A stretch of 64,000 bases of DNA from Streptomyces fagopyri (lineage in GTDB: Bacteria > Actinomycetota > Actinomycetes > Streptomycetales > Streptomycetaceae), in NCBI RefSeq assembly GCF_009498275.1, contig NZ_CP045643.1, forward strand, positions 6,262,001 through 6,326,000, in the 5' to 3' direction. Shown here one piece after another: positions 53,356 through 64,000 of this stretch; the stretch's first letter is position 1; every line of letters starts with the position of its first letter. The notes below the pieces were generated by a model. It was not told the DNA's origin and ran no database searches. It saw nothing but the letters and a program-made list of their open reading frames with translations. A program made the translations under genes and the position numbers.

Positions 53356-53835
53356 ATGACCGCACCGCCCACCCCCCGACGCCCGGTTACCGTACGTGTG
53401 TTCACGCAGCGCTTCAGTGCCACTCCGCGCGGCGCCCGTCTCGCCCGCCACCTCGCCCTGAACCAGTTGCACACCTGGGGCGTCCCGCACGGCACGGACG
53501 CCTCCGACACGGCCGCCGTGATCGTCGCCGAGCTGGCCGCCAACGCGGTGACCCACGGCCGGGTGCCCGGCCGCGACTTCGAGCTGCGGCTCTCCCTCGT
53601 CACGGGCAGCGTCCGGGTCGAGGTGACCGACACGCGCGACGGGGCGTGTCCGCCGGGACCTGGCGACGTACCGCCCGCGGACCCGCTCGACGAACACGGG
53701 CGCGGGCTCGTCCTCGTCGAGGCGCTCGCCGACCGGTGGGAGGTGCTGCACCGGGAGCCGCCCGGCAAGACGGTCCGGGCCGAGATCGACCTGCCGGGCT
53801 GGTCGGCCGCGGCCGGACGGACGGGCGGCAGGTGA
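53356..53835 (+). CDS. RsbW-like anti-sigma factor/ATP-binding protein
   Basis: 159 residues of the HATPase_c_2 type. N-box VAELAANAVTHG, G1 box VEVTDTRDG, then EHGRGLVLVEALADRWEV. It may phosphorylate an anti-anti-sigma or just bind ATP, and belongs to the AbaA-linked family. It is divergent from the XRE gene. CAGATT at 53344-53349 lies at leaderless distance from the ATG, though GGGGG may serve as a weak ribosome site. Confidence 0.88.
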   Translation: MTAPPTPRRPVTVRVFTQRFSATPRGARLARHLALNQLHTWGVPHGTDASDTAAVIVAELAANAVTHGRVPGRDFELRLSLVTGSVRVEVTDTRDGACPPGPGDVPPADPLDEHGRGLVLVEALADRWEVLHREPPGKTVRAEIDLPGWSAAAGRTGGR

Positions 53836-53861
53836 ACGGGAGGGCGCGGGCCGGCGCGCGG

Positions 53862-55313
<1,452 letters not shown>

Positions 55314-55469
55314 TCAAGGAGAGGGGAGACCGGCCGGACACTCCGCGCGCTCGGGTGACGCTTACGGCCGCGCGCGATCCGGGACGGGACCCGGGCAAAG
55401 GCGCACGTACCTCGTGGAGTCGGCATTTCGCCAGGTTCCGGCCTCGGTCGACGATTCTGCGGCACGACC

Positions 55470-55490
55470 GGGGCCTTGCCGCAAGCCCCC
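55470..55490 (-). promoter_or_regulatory. Rifamycin-associated element (RAE)-like palindrome
   Basis: The outer GGGG/CCCC and inner CTTGC/GCAAG arms form an inverted repeat centred on a C, matching the RAE that I remember in front of rifamycin-inactivating genes. A possible minus-strand -10, CAGAAT (55459-55454), follows. The gap 55302-55738 has no gene; it also holds a hairpin at 55512-55539. Confidence 0.7.
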
Positions 55491-55511
55491 TGGCGCGCTG
55501 TACGCTGAAGG

Positions 55512-55539
55512 GGGCAAGGAGCGGGAGATCTCCTTGCCC
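55512..55539 (-). terminator. Hairpin after the aminotransferase gene
   Basis: GGGCAAGGAG (55512-55521), 8-nt loop, CTCCTTGCCC (55530-55539): a perfect 10-bp stem about 200 bp after the aminotransferase stop and next to the RAE. It is likely a terminator that insulates the rox promoter. Confidence 0.55.
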
Positions 55540-55738
55540 TTCGTCATGTACGCGGCCTTACGTGTGCGCGGCCCCAAGGGCTGCCCCGTGATCCCCGGTG
55601 GATCGGCGCGCGGCCTCGGACGCGGTGCGTCGCGAGGCGGAGGGGCGTCCTCGTACCGGACGCATTCGGGCGACCCCGACGACGCGGCGAGGTGAAGTGG
55701 CCGTCGTCGTGCGCCCGCCGGGGATCAGGGGACAGCCC

Positions 55739-57454
55739 TCAGCCGACCTGGTTGTACACGGCTCCGGCGGCGGGCCAGCCCATCGGCTGCGGCGCGGGCT
55801 CCGGTTCCGGCTGGGTGCGGCCCCGGACCTGGGCGGCGGTCAGTCCGCCGTTGCGCAGGCCGGGCATCGCCGGCTGGCCGAGCCCGGCGGCGGGAGCGGG
55901 GCTCATCCCCGGCATGCCCGGCATCCCCGGCATTCCGGGTGCGCCGGGCATGCTCGGCATGGCCGGTACGGGGGCCTGCGCGACCGCGGGCATCGGGGCG
56001 GGCGGCATCTGGGCGACCGCGGGCATGGGCTGCTGCGGCGGCGCCGCCGGCGGCATGGGAGCCATCGGCGGCATCATGGCGGCCGCCGGCGCGGGGGCGG
56101 GGGCGGGCATCATGGCCGCCGCCGGAGCCGGGGCGGGCATCAGTCCGGGCATGCCGCCGGGCAGTTGTGCCGGGGCCTGAGCCGGGCCCGGCCAGGTCTG
56201 CGCGGGCGGCAGACCCATCGCGGCGGCCTGCGCGGCCAGCGGCATGCCGACCCCGTTCGTCTCGCTGATCAGACGGTCCACCGCCGCCGTGCCCGAGCTG
56301 TAGGCGGTCCCTGTGCTCGGCTCGGGCACGGCGGCTCCCCTCCTGGACCCGTAGAGCACCTGCTCCAGGCCGGACACCAGGCGACGCACGTCCACCTGGG
56401 GGCGCACCACGAGTCTCAGGAAGCGACTGGACGAACCGATCTTGTTGCCGCACTCGCGGACCAGGATCCGGTGCTCGGTGAGCAGCCGGTCGCGGACGAC
56501 GGTGCCCTCGGCACCCACGGGCAGCCGTACGAACAGGAAGTTGCCCTGCGAGGGGTAGACCGTCAGACCGGGCAGCGCGGTCAGCTGACGGGCCATGTCG
56601 AGCCGGTCGCGGCGCACCAGGTGCAGGCTCTCCATGTACTCGGCGCCGTGCTCCTTGAGCATGAACACCACGGTCTCCGCGAAGGAGTTGAGGTTCCACT
56701 TGGGCAGCATGGAGCGGATCCTGCCCGCGAGCGCGGGGTTGGCCACGAGGTAGCCGAACCGGATGCCGTGCAGGCCGAAGTTCTTGCCGAGGCTGCGCAG
56801 CACGATGACGTTGGGCCGCAGCACCGCCTCCTCGACGACACTCGGCTCGTTCTCCGCGTCGGCGAACTCCAGGAACGACTCGTCGATGATCACCAGGTCG
56901 AGGTCCTGGAGCGCGTCCATGAAGTTCACGACCGTCTGCCGGCTCAGGAAGCCGCCGTCGGGATTGTTGGGGTTGCAGATGACGGCGACCCGGGTGCCCC
57001 GGGCACGGATGAAGTCGACGTACTTCGCGGGGTCGAGGGCGAAGGCCGCCGACTCCTGGAGCGGGAACATGTCGACGCGCTTGCCGGTCTCCATCGGCTG
57101 GTCGGTCCAGCGGCCGAAGGTGGGGACGGGGATGGCGAGGGACTCGCGGACCAGCAGGTGGTCGATCCAGGTGATCAGTTCCGTGGAACCGTTGCCCATG
57201 GCGACACAGCTCGGCGGGAGCCGGAGCAGCGCGCACAGTTCGGCGGTGATGGTGTCGGCGCTGCTCGGGTAGTACGTGATGATCTCGCGCAGCCGCCCGG
57301 CCAGTTCGTCGAACATGCCCGGCGTGGGGAAGTACGGGTTGCACGGGATGCAGAAGTCGATCGGGCCGACTCCGTCGCTCTCGCGGGCGAGCGCAGCCAT
57401 CGAGGGGCTGTGCGCCGCAGTACCGCGGAACAGCGAGGCGACGTTGTCGGCCAT
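55739..57454 (-). CDS. PLP-dependent class I/II aminotransferase with Met/Pro/Ala/Gly-rich tail
   Basis: 571 residues. Fold type I domain (1-385): Asn in CNPNNPDGG (N161-N164), Asp in VIIDESFLEF (D191), PLP Lys in RSLGKNFGLHGIRFGY (K224), and the Arg near RFLRLVVRPQ. It resembles histidinol-phosphate aminotransferase and threonine-phosphate decarboxylase (CobD); the exact reaction is open. The remaining 185 residues are low-complexity (GMPGLMPAPAPAAAMMP, MPGMPGMPGM), unusual for an aminotransferase. A hairpin lies directly before its ribosome site. Confidence 0.82.
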   Translation of the reverse strand: MADNVASLFRGTAAHSPSMAALARESDGVGPIDFCIPCNPYFPTPGMFDELAGRLREIITYYPSSADTITAELCALLRLPPSCVAMGNGSTELITWIDHLLVRESLAIPVPTFGRWTDQPMETGKRVDMFPLQESAAFALDPAKYVDFIRARGTRVAVICNPNNPDGGFLSRQTVVNFMDALQDLDLVIIDESFLEFADAENEPSVVEEAVLRPNVIVLRSLGKNFGLHGIRFGYLVANPALAGRIRSMLPKWNLNSFAETVVFMLKEHGAEYMESLHLVRRDRLDMARQLTALPGLTVYPSQGNFLFVRLPVGAEGTVVRDRLLTEHRILVRECGNKIGSSSRFLRLVVRPQVDVRRLVSGLEQVLYGSRRGAAVPEPSTGTAYSSGTAAVDRLISETNGVGMPLAAQAAAMGLPPAQTWPGPAQAPAQLPGGMPGLMPAPAPAAAMMPAPAPAPAAAMMPPMAPMPPAAPPQQPMPAVAQMPPAPMPAVAQAPVPAMPSMPGAPGMPGMPGMPGMSPAPAAGLGQPAMPGLRNGGLTAAQVRGRTQPEPEPAPQPMGWPAAGAVYNQVG

Positions 57455-57473
57455 GGAACCTCCGTCTCTGGGT

Positions 57474-57497
57474 GGCCCGTGCGGGGGAGCACGGGCC
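57474..57497 (-). promoter_or_regulatory. Stem-loop in the aminotransferase leader
   Basis: GGCCCGTGC, loop GGGGGA, GCACGGGCC: a perfect 9-bp stem, 20 bp before the start codon and next to GGAGG. A promoter-like TTGAAC (57533-57528) and TATGAG (57508-57503), 19 bp apart on the minus strand, would put the mRNA 5' end at this stem. Confidence 0.55.
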
Positions 57498-57613
57498 GCC
57501 CTCTCATACGGAGACGGGGGTGGTGCTGTTCAACTCGTGAGAATCCGGTGACGGTCCGGTCTCCGGGGCAACCTCAGGGGCCCGGACCGCGTCCGCGCGA
57601 GGCTTCGTGGGCG

Positions 57614-58762
57614 TCAGGCGCTGAAGGAGTGCACCGTCGTCGTGCGGTAGGTGCTGCCCGGGCGCAGCACCGTCGAGGGGAAGGAGGGACGGTTCGGGGA
57701 GTCCGGGAAGTGCTGGGTCTCCAGACACATGCCGTCGCCCTGCCGGTAGGTGTGTCCGGAGGTGCCCACCAGCGTGCCGTCCAGGAAGTTGCCCGAGTAG
57801 AACTGCACGCCCGGCTGGTCGGTCGCGATCTTCAGGGTGCGGCCGGAGCCCGGGTCACGCAGGGTGGCGATGTGCTCGGGCCGGGCGGTGACGCCCTTGT
57901 CGAGCACCCAGTTGTGGTCGAAGCCCTTGGCGGTGACCAGTTGGGGGTGGCCGACCCGGATGTCGCGGCCGATCGGCTTGGCGTGCCGGAAGTCGAAGGG
58001 GGTGCCCGCGACCCCGGCCAGCTCGCCGGTGGGGATCAGGCCGGCGTCGGTGGGGGTGAAGCGCCGCGCGGCCAGCGTGAGTTCGTGGTCGTAGATGCCG
58101 CCGCGGCCCTCACCGGCGAGGTTGTAGTAGGTGTGGTTGGTGAGGTTGACGACGGTGGCCTTGTCGGTGGTGGCCTCGTAGTCGATGCGCCAGTCGCCGT
58201 GCCGGGTGAGGGTGTAGGTCACCTTCACCCTGAGCGTGCCCGGGTAGCCCATCTCGCCGTCGATGCTGGTGTAGTGCAGGTGCAGGCCGACGTCGGACCC
58301 GGAGGTGAAGCCCTCGATGTCCCAGACCTTGGTGTTGAAGCCCTTGGCCCCGCCGTGCAGGCTGTTCACGCCGTCGTTGACGGAGAGCTGGTAGGTCTTG
58401 CCGTCCAGGGTGAAACGGCCGCCCGCTATGCGGTTGCCGTAGCGGCCGATCGTCGCCCCGAAGAACGTCGTACCGGCGACGTAGGACGCCAGGTTGTCGT
58501 ATCCGAGGGAGACGTTCGCGTAGCGGCCGTGCCGGTCGGGGATCTCCAGGGACTGGATGATCCCGCCGTAGGAAATGACCTTCAGACGCGTGCCGCCGTT
58601 CGCGAGCGACCAGCGGTGGATCTTGGTGCCGTCGGCGAGCCTGCCGAAGAGCTCCTTCACCGGCTTCCCGGCCCCGGTGCCGGCGTGTGCGGTGCCGACG
58701 GTGGCCGCGGTGACGCCCGCGGCCGCGGCTGCGGCGATGATCGTTCGTCTGCTGGTTTCCAT
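57614..58762 (-). CDS. Secreted aldose 1-epimerase
   Basis: 382 residues with a TAT-like signal (TSRRTIIAAAAAAGVTAATVGTAHA). GalM motifs: RYGNRIAGGRF, NDGVNSLHGGAKGFNTK (catalytic His), VVNLTNHTYYNLAGEG (second His) and the base Glu near CLETQHFPDSPN. It interconverts alpha and beta anomers outside the cell, probably supporting sugar uptake by the transporter operon that ends 57 bp upstream. Confidence 0.92.
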   Translation of the reverse strand: METSRRTIIAAAAAAGVTAATVGTAHAGTGAGKPVKELFGRLADGTKIHRWSLANGGTRLKVISYGGIIQSLEIPDRHGRYANVSLGYDNLASYVAGTTFFGATIGRYGNRIAGGRFTLDGKTYQLSVNDGVNSLHGGAKGFNTKVWDIEGFTSGSDVGLHLHYTSIDGEMGYPGTLRVKVTYTLTRHGDWRIDYEATTDKATVVNLTNHTYYNLAGEGRGGIYDHELTLAARRFTPTDAGLIPTGELAGVAGTPFDFRHAKPIGRDIRVGHPQLVTAKGFDHNWVLDKGVTARPEHIATLRDPGSGRTLKIATDQPGVQFYSGNFLDGTLVGTSGHTYRQGDGMCLETQHFPDSPNRPSFPSTVLRPGSTYRTTTVHSFSA

Positions 58763-58788
58763 GTGCGGCTCCTGCAGTGGAAGTTGAA

Positions 58789-58810
58789 GGCCCCCACCGG
58801 AGTGGGGGCC
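58789..58810 (-). terminator. Terminator of the sugar transporter operon
   Basis: GGCCCCCAC/GTGGGGGCC, a 9-bp stem with a 4-nt loop, right after the mmsB stop, with TTCAACTT following on the minus strand. It may partly pass transcripts into the epimerase gene. Confidence 0.75.
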
Positions 58811-58818
58811 CTAGCGAC

Positions 58819-60063
58819 TTACGAACCGACCTTGCGCTTGTTCCACACGTCGAACCCGACCGCGGCCAGCAGTACCAGGCCCTTGATGACCTGCTGCCAG
58901 TCGCTGCCGATGCCGACGAGGTTCATACCGTTGTTCAGCACGCCCAGGACGAGACCACCGATGATCGCGCCGAGGACCGTGCCCACGCCGCCGCTCATCG
59001 ACGCACCGCCGATGAACGAGGCCGCGATCGCTTCGAGTTCGAAGTTCAGACCGGCCTTGGGCGAGGCCGCGTTGAAGCGGGCGGCGAAGACCAGACCCGC
59101 CAGGGCCGCGAGCATGCCCATGTTCAGGAAGACCAGGAAGGTGACCTTCTTGTCCTTCACACCCGACAGCTTCGCCGCCGGGAGGTTGCCGCCGATCGCG
59201 TAGATGTGCCGGCCGATGACCGCGTTGCGCATCAGGTAGCCGAAGCCGGCCACCAGGACACCGAGGATCAGCAGGACCACCGGAGCGCCCTTGTAACTGG
59301 CGAGCAGCATGGTGACGGTGAGCACGGCGGCGATCAGCGCGACGAGCTTGAGCAGGAAGAGGTTCCTGGGCAGGACGCCGAGTGAGAACTCCTGCTGCCG
59401 CTTGCGGTCGCGGACCTCCTGGAACACCACGAAGGCGATCAGGGCGATGCCGAGCAGCAGCGTGAGGTTGTGGTAGTTCGTGTTGGGCCCGACCGCGGGC
59501 AGGAAGCTGTTGGCGACCTTCTGCAGACCCTCGGGGAAGGGGCCGATCGTCTGGCCCTTGAGGAAGATCTCGGTCAGACCGCGGAAGGTCAGCATGCCCG
59601 CCAGGGTCACGATGAACGACGGTATGCCGAGATACGCGATGAGGAAGCCCTGTGCCGCACCCGCGGCCGCGCCGATGGCCAGGCACAGCACCAGGGCGAG
59701 CGGCCAGGAGATGTCGTGGTTGACCATCAGCACGGCGCCGATCGCGCCCACGAACGCCGTCAGCGAGCCGACCGACAGGTCGATGTGGCCCGCGATGATG
59801 ATGAGCATCATGCCGATCGCGAGGATCAGGATGTAGCTGTTCTGCAGCACCAGGTTGGACACGTTGCGCGGCAGCAGCAGGTCGCCGTCGGTCCACACGG
59901 CGAACAGCACCACGATCAGACCCAGGGCGAACAGCATGCCGTACTGCCGCATGTTGCGGCGCATGCCGTCGAGGATCAGCTGCAGCAGGCCCTCACCGGC
60001 GGCCGGCCCGCTCTTTCCCGGCGGCGCGGGGGCCGGCGTCTTGGCGGTCACATCCGTGCTCAT
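58819..60063 (-). CDS. mmsB: Multiple-monosaccharide ABC transporter permease
   Basis: 414 residues, about ten hydrophobic segments. The CUT2 permease marks [20 protein letters not shown] and [21 protein letters not shown] are present. It forms the membrane channel with MmsA and ChvE. ATGA overlap with mmsA. The N-terminal 25 residues are Pro/Ala-rich and soluble. Confidence 0.94.
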   Translation of the reverse strand: MSTDVTAKTPAPAPPGKSGPAAGEGLLQLILDGMRRNMRQYGMLFALGLIVVLFAVWTDGDLLLPRNVSNLVLQNSYILILAIGMMLIIIAGHIDLSVGSLTAFVGAIGAVLMVNHDISWPLALVLCLAIGAAAGAAQGFLIAYLGIPSFIVTLAGMLTFRGLTEIFLKGQTIGPFPEGLQKVANSFLPAVGPNTNYHNLTLLLGIALIAFVVFQEVRDRKRQQEFSLGVLPRNLFLLKLVALIAAVLTVTMLLASYKGAPVVLLILGVLVAGFGYLMRNAVIGRHIYAIGGNLPAAKLSGVKDKKVTFLVFLNMGMLAALAGLVFAARFNAASPKAGLNFELEAIAASFIGGASMSGGVGTVLGAIIGGLVLGVLNNGMNLVGIGSDWQQVIKGLVLLAAVGFDVWNKRKVGS

Positions 60064-61610
60064 CGCGTTACCTCTTTGTCCTTCGTCATCTGACGCATCA
60101 GCGATTCCTGCGAGGCCTCCGCCCGCGAGAACTCACCGGTCAGCCGTCCCGCTGCCATCGTGTAGATGCGGTCGCACATGCCGAGCAGCTCCGGCAGCTC
60201 GGAGGAGATGAAGACGACCGCCTTGCCCTCGGCCGCCAGTTTGTCGATGACCGTGTAGATCTCGAACTTGGCGCCCACGTCGATCCCGCGGGTCGGCTCG
60301 TCGAGGATCAGCACCTCCGGGCCGGCGAAGATCCACTTGCTCAGGACGACCTTCTGCTGGTTGCCGCCCGACAGCTTGCCCACCGGCTCGAACACCGTGG
60401 GTGCCTTGATGTTCATCGACTTGCGGAAGCCCTCGGAGACCTGCCGCTCCTCGTGCTCGTCGACGATCCCGCGCTTGGCGACCTTGCCCAGGGCGCTGAG
60501 CGTGATGTTGCGGTTGATCGTGTCGATGAGGTTGAGACCGTAGTGCTTGCGGTCCTCGGTGACGTACGCGATCCCGTGCCCGACCGCCTCGGACACGGTC
60601 TTGGTCCGGATCTCCGCGCCGTCCCTGAGCACCGTGCCGCCCGCGTAGCGGCCGTAGGCGCGCCCGAAGACGTTCATCGCCAGTTCGGTGCGGCCGGCGC
60701 CCATCAGCCCGGCGATACCGACGATCTCGCCGCGCCGCACGGTGATCGACACGTCGTCGACCACCTTGCGCTGCTGGTCGATCGGGTGGAACACGGTCCA
60801 GTCGCGGATCTCCAGGGCGGGCGCGGCGCCCTCCTCCGGGTGGTGCGGGGTCCGCTCCGGGAAGCGGTGTTCCAGGTCGCGGCCGACCATGCCGCTGATG
60901 ATCCGGTCCTCGGTGGTCTCCGCGGCCTTCACGTCGAGGGTCTCGATGGTCCGGCCGTCGCGCAGGATGGTCACCGAGTCCGCGACCCGCTCGATCTCGT
61001 TCAGCTTGTGGGAAATGATGATCGAGGTCATGCCCTGGTTCTTCAACTCCAGGATGAGATCCAGGAGTTTGCCGCTGTCCTCGTCGTTCAGGGCGGCGGT
61101 CGGCTCGTCCAGGATGAGCAGCTTCACCTTCTTCGACAGCGCCTTCGCGATCTCGACGAGCTGCTGCTTGCCCACGCCGATGTCGGCGACCCGGGTCTGC
61201 GGGTTCTCGTCGAGCCCGACCCGCCGCAGCAGCTCGGAGGCGTGCCGCAGCGTGTCGGACCAGCTGATGAGCCCGCGGGTGGCGTGCTCGTTGCCGAGGA
61301 AGATGTTCTCCGCGATGGAGAGGTAGGGCACCAGGGCCAGCTCCTGGTGGATGATCACGATGCCGTGCTGCTCACTGGCCCTGATGTCCTTGAAGGTGCA
61401 GACCTCCGATTCGAAGAGGATGTCCCCTTCGTAACTTCCGTGCGGGTGAACGCCGGAGAGGACCTTCATCAAGGTCGACTTGCCGGCGCCGTTCTCCCCG
61501 CAGATGGCATGGACCTCGCCCTGCTGGACGGTCAGAGTGACGTCCGACAGCGCCTTGACGCCGGGAAAGGTCTTGACGATCGAGCGCATTTCCAGGACGG
61601 GTCCCGCCAT
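60060..61610 (-). CDS. mmsA: Multiple-monosaccharide ABC transporter ATPase
   Basis: 516 residues with two ATPase domains, as in all CUT2 systems. First half: [44 protein letters not shown]. Second half: [16 protein letters not shown], where Walker A is degenerate as usual, [31 protein letters not shown] 61610 has GGAAGG before it. It couples ATP to uptake of xylose, glucose, galactose or arabinose-type sugars. Confidence 0.95.
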   Translation of the reverse strand: MAGPVLEMRSIVKTFPGVKALSDVTLTVQQGEVHAICGENGAGKSTLMKVLSGVHPHGSYEGDILFESEVCTFKDIRASEQHGIVIIHQELALVPYLSIAENIFLGNEHATRGLISWSDTLRHASELLRRVGLDENPQTRVADIGVGKQQLVEIAKALSKKVKLLILDEPTAALNDEDSGKLLDLILELKNQGMTSIIISHKLNEIERVADSVTILRDGRTIETLDVKAAETTEDRIISGMVGRDLEHRFPERTPHHPEEGAAPALEIRDWTVFHPIDQQRKVVDDVSITVRRGEIVGIAGLMGAGRTELAMNVFGRAYGRYAGGTVLRDGAEIRTKTVSEAVGHGIAYVTEDRKHYGLNLIDTINRNITLSALGKVAKRGIVDEHEERQVSEGFRKSMNIKAPTVFEPVGKLSGGNQQKVVLSKWIFAGPEVLILDEPTRGIDVGAKFEIYTVIDKLAAEGKAVVFISSELPELLGMCDRIYTMAAGRLTGEFSRAEASQESLMRQMTKDKEVTR

Positions 61611-61642
61611 GGTCGTGCCTTCCAATCACTAGGAGGTGGCGG

Positions 61643-62755
61643 TTACTTGAGGTCGCTGTCCTTGTAGTAGCCGGTGGCGACCAGTTCCTTCTCGTAGTTG
61701 GTCTTGTCGACGCTGACCGGCTGGAGCAGGTACGCGGGGACGACCTTGGTGCCGTTGTCGTAGGTCTTGTCGTCGTTGATCTCGGGCTTCTTGCCCTTGA
61801 GCGACGCGTCGACCATGTTCGAGGCCACCTTGGCCAGCTCGCGGGTGTCCTTGTAGACGGTCATCGTCTGCTCGCCGGCGATGATCGACTTCACCGACGC
61901 GAGTTCGGCGTCCTGGCCGGACACGATCGGCAGCGGCTTGCCCTTGGACCCGTAGTCGTCCGACTTCAGCGACGAGAGGATGCCGATGGAGATGCCGTCG
62001 TAGGGCGAGAGCACCGCGTCGACGTGGGCCGTCTTGTACGCCGAGGTCAGGATGTCGTCCATGCGCTTCTGCGCGGTGCCGCCGTCCCAGCGCAGCGTGG
62101 TGACCTGGTTCAGCTGCGTCTGGCCGGACTTGACGACGAGCTGCTTCTTGTCGATGTACGGCTGCAGGACGTTCATCGCGCCCTGGAAGAAGTACTTCGT
62201 GTTGTTGTCGTCGTTCGAGCCCGCGAACAGCTCGATGTTGAAGGGGCCCTTCTTGCTGCCGTCCTTCAGGCCGAGCTTGTCGACGATGTAACCGGCCTGC
62301 AGCTCGCCGACCTTGGTGTTGTCGAACGACGCGTAGTAGTCGACGTTCTTGGTGCCGAGGATCAGGCGGTCGTAGGAGATCACCGGGATCTTGGCGTCGG
62401 CGGCCTGCTGGAGCACGTTGTTCATCGACTTGTTGTCGATGGCCGCGATGATCAGGGCCTTCACACCCTGGGTGATCATGTTCTCGATCTGCGAGACCTG
62501 CTGGTCGGGGTCGTCCTCACCGAAGGCCAGCTTGGTCTTGTACCCCTTGGACTGAAGGTCCTTGACCACGTTGTTGCCGTCCCCGATCCAGCGCTCGGAG
62601 GACTTGGTCGGCATCGAGATGCCGATGGTGGCTCCCTTGATGTCCTTGCTGTCGCTCTTGCTGCCGCCGTCACTGCTCTGGCCGCAGGCGGACAGGGACA
62701 GGGCGAGGGACGCGGCGCCGGCTATGGCGGTGAGGGCAGCTCTGCGATTGCGCAT
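61643..62755 (-). CDS. chvE: Sugar-binding lipoprotein
   Basis: 370 residues. Lipoprotein signal with lipobox LSAC at about 22-25, then a Gly/Ser-rich linker and a type I periplasmic-binding fold ([53 protein letters not shown]). ChvE-like proteins bind several monosaccharides. ATG 62755 has AAGGAAG before it; an upstream ATG is too close to that site. It heads the transporter genes, 33 bp before mmsA. Confidence 0.93.
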   Translation of the reverse strand: MRNRRAALTAIAGAASLALSLSACGQSSDGGSKSDSKDIKGATIGISMPTKSSERWIGDGNNVVKDLQSKGYKTKLAFGEDDPDQQVSQIENMITQGVKALIIAAIDNKSMNNVLQQAADAKIPVISYDRLILGTKNVDYYASFDNTKVGELQAGYIVDKLGLKDGSKKGPFNIELFAGSNDDNNTKYFFQGAMNVLQPYIDKKQLVVKSGQTQLNQVTTLRWDGGTAQKRMDDILTSAYKTAHVDAVLSPYDGISIGILSSLKSDDYGSKGKPLPIVSGQDAELASVKSIIAGEQTMTVYKDTRELAKVASNMVDASLKGKKPEINDDKTYDNGTKVVPAYLLQPVSVDKTNYEKELVATGYYKDSDLK

Positions 62756-62900
62756 GATCATCTTCCTTGATGTCGTGGACCGGGCTCGGCCTCGCGATGC
62801 GGGGACGCTCCGTGGGGCGATGCGAAGAAAAGACCGAGGAGAGGTGTGTGGGATTGTGCGCGGCCGTGTCGGCTTTTGTGAAGGGGAGTTAGTCGGAACG

Positions 62901-63869
62901 TTATGAGGAGGTGTCAAAACGTGTCATCCGCCCGGGCGTTCGCGAGCCCAGCGGCGCCATGTCGCCGTCCGCTCCGTGCCGCGCGAGCAGGTCCAGGGCG
63001 AGCCTGCCGCGCCGCACTCGCTCCCGCGCGGTGTTCAGGGTCAGATCCCGCACATGGTGTCCGTACGGGTAGATCCCAGGGGCCTTGGACAGGCCGAACT
63101 TCAGATAGATCGGTGCGCCGCGCCGGATCAGCTCGGCCACCTCGTACATCCGGACATACCCGCCGAGATCGTCAGGGGCTTCGATGTACATGTCCATGGG
63201 TGCGGCCGAAACCCGACGGATCTCCGTGAGGTGATCGAGCGTCAGATCACTCGGCACGTTGATGGAGTCCGCGCCGAGCCGTTCGTATACCGCGTACGAG
63301 GCCGGGTTGACCGGCCCCACGAGTGCCGACAGCTTGAGCGTCGTGTCGGCCGGGATGATCCCGGCCACGCGTGCCCGGTGCAGCGTCCACAGCACGCCCT
63401 CATCGGCGACGAGCAGGCACTTGACGCCCAACTCCGTCGCCCTGACGGCGTCTTCGACACAGCCGGCCACCGCGTCGTGGCCTCGGGCGCGCAGACCGCC
63501 GCCGCGTGAGTCGGAGCGTACCGAACCGCCGATGTCCCAGGTGCCGCGCGGGCCGGTGAACAGACACAGCTCGATGTCGCGGGAGCCCGCGGCCTCGACC
63601 ATCTCGGTGATCTCGGCGTCGGTCAGCATCCAGACGCCGCTGCCCTGGCTGATCCGGTGGATCGGCACATCGAGGCGCGAGGACTCCTTGAGGACCACCG
63701 CCAGGGCCTCGGGGCCCTCCACGGACGGGACCTCGGTGCGCCAGCGACCGCCTTCCGGGAAGCTGTGCGGCGAGGCGTCGGCGGGGGAGAGGGCGGGCGC
63801 GCCCAGGCCGAGCGCGGCGAGTGCCTGCTCACCGGGTCGACGGGGAGTCGTAGGAGAGGGGTCGGTCAC
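62901..63869 (-). CDS. U32 peptidase-like protein in the sugar operon
   Basis: 322 residues, soluble. A TIM-barrel-like arrangement with [65 protein letters not shown] and [17 protein letters not shown] place it near the U32 peptidase/collagenase-like family by its style, with limited confidence; no classical protease motif is visible. GTG 63869 has AAGGACAG before it. Co-directional with chvE, 145 bp ahead, it may handle or sense a sugar-linked substrate. Confidence 0.55.
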   Translation of the reverse strand: MTDPSPTTPRRPGEQALAALGLGAPALSPADASPHSFPEGGRWRTEVPSVEGPEALAVVLKESSRLDVPIHRISQGSGVWMLTDAEITEMVEAAGSRDIELCLFTGPRGTWDIGGSVRSDSRGGGLRARGHDAVAGCVEDAVRATELGVKCLLVADEGVLWTLHRARVAGIIPADTTLKLSALVGPVNPASYAVYERLGADSINVPSDLTLDHLTEIRRVSAAPMDMYIEAPDDLGGYVRMYEVAELIRRGAPIYLKFGLSKAPGIYPYGHHVRDLTLNTARERVRRGRLALDLLARHGADGDMAPLGSRTPGRMTRFDTSS

Positions 63870-63934
63870 TGGCTGTCCTTCATGTTCGTGATTTCGGACG
63901 GAGTTCGCGGCTTTCGGTGCGCGGGGGCCTGGTG

Positions 63935-63977
63935 GTACGCCGGTACGGAGCCGTCAGGTGTCCCCGTACCGGCGTAC
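63935..63977 (-). terminator. 14-bp inverted repeat between the last genes
   Basis: GTACGCCGGTACGG (63935-63948) and its exact inverse (63964-63977) frame a 15-nt loop, directly after the stop of the gene that enters from the right. Probable terminator. Confidence 0.7.
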
Positions 63978-63979
63978 GG

Positions 63980-64000
63980 CTAGGGACGCAGCAGTACCTT
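63980..64000 (-). CDS. C-terminal end of a gene that starts beyond the window
   Basis: Only KVLLRP and a TAG stop (63980-63982) are inside the window. This ending is seen in zinc-type alcohol/sorbitol dehydrogenases, and a sugar dehydrogenase would suit the operon, but six residues cannot prove it. Confidence 0.35.
   Translation of the reverse strand, partial: KVLLRP

Noticed and set aside
55598..59203. 1201-codon plus-strand frame over the aminotransferase and epimerase genes
   Set aside because: Low-complexity Gly/Arg/Val/His product in the antisense of three well-supported genes and across their terminators.
62911..62926. Direct repeat GTGTCA-n4-GTGTCA before chvE as an operator
   Set aside because: It lies inside the last codons of the U32-like gene (TRFDTSS), so it may simply be coding sequence; its distance from chvE is also large.

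Overview
The window is chromosomal DNA from an actinomycete, almost certainly a Streptomyces. Reasons: very high GC with strong third-position GC bias, many GTG starts, typical Streptomyces families (HrdA-like sigma factor, the MreB paralogue Mbl, DUF397/WhiJ-like regulators, an ImmA/IrrE plus MAB_1171c pair, a class F sortase), and a gene order (ppdK, nirBD, dgt/dnaG, hrdA, ABC pair, xylB, mbl, matB) that I remember as resembling the central part of the S. coelicolor chromosome. That synteny is recollection, not a search result. No insertion sequence, phage, CRISPR array or rRNA operon was seen.

Layout. 0-5.3 kb: the start of a sugar-active glycoside hydrolase divergent from a ROK regulator, then pyruvate phosphate dikinase. 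5.4-10 kb: a small secreted protein, an FtsX-type ABC exporter and an SDR. 10-14.6 kb: assimilatory nitrite reductase nirBD with a good GlnR-like box upstream, then a TSUP permease. 14.6-21.2 kb: cell surface genes (class F sortase, its candidate anchored substrate, secreted M4 protease, a repeat-rich membrane protein coupled to a SanA/YdcF protein). 21.4-28.7 kb: sirohydrochlorin chelatase-like protein, dgt, a ferredoxin reductase-type flavoprotein, dnaG and the sigma factor; dgt and dnaG look leaderless. 29-34.8 kb: a heterodimeric ABC exporter with one degenerate ATP site, xylulokinase and a YtxH protein. 34.9-35.3 kb: two near-identical tRNA-Asn genes with a terminator, then a CAT-anticodon tRNA. 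36-43.3 kb: SDR, a histidine kinase whose ATPase domain looks decayed, mbl, and a translationally coupled matB/carboxyltransferase pair for malonyl-CoA. 43.7-49 kb: ImmA/IrrE plus MAB_1171c membrane protein, an ATP-grasp enzyme, and an IclR/SMP-30 operon. 49-58.8 kb: TAT-secreted beta-galactosidase, a WhiJ-like/DUF397/anti-sigma-like cluster, a rifamycin monooxygenase (rox) preceded by a palindrome that I recognise as the rifamycin-associated element, a PLP aminotransferase with a long Met/Pro/Ala/Gly tail, and a secreted aldose epimerase. 58.8-64 kb: a CUT2 multiple-monosaccharide ABC transporter operon (chvE, mmsA, mmsB) headed by a U32-like protein.

How the genes connect: nirBD with the chelatase-like gene (siroheme is the NirB cofactor), and the carbohydrate genes (ROK/GH, xylB, IclR/SMP-30, beta-galactosidase, epimerase, ChvE-MmsAB), form nitrogen- and sugar-acquisition themes. 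A second theme is DNA structure: short tandem repeats of 6, 9, 15, 26, 30, 36, 41 and about 49 nt lie in most long intergenic gaps and also inside four genes, where they insert or replace residues. Strong inverted repeats mark most convergent gene ends.
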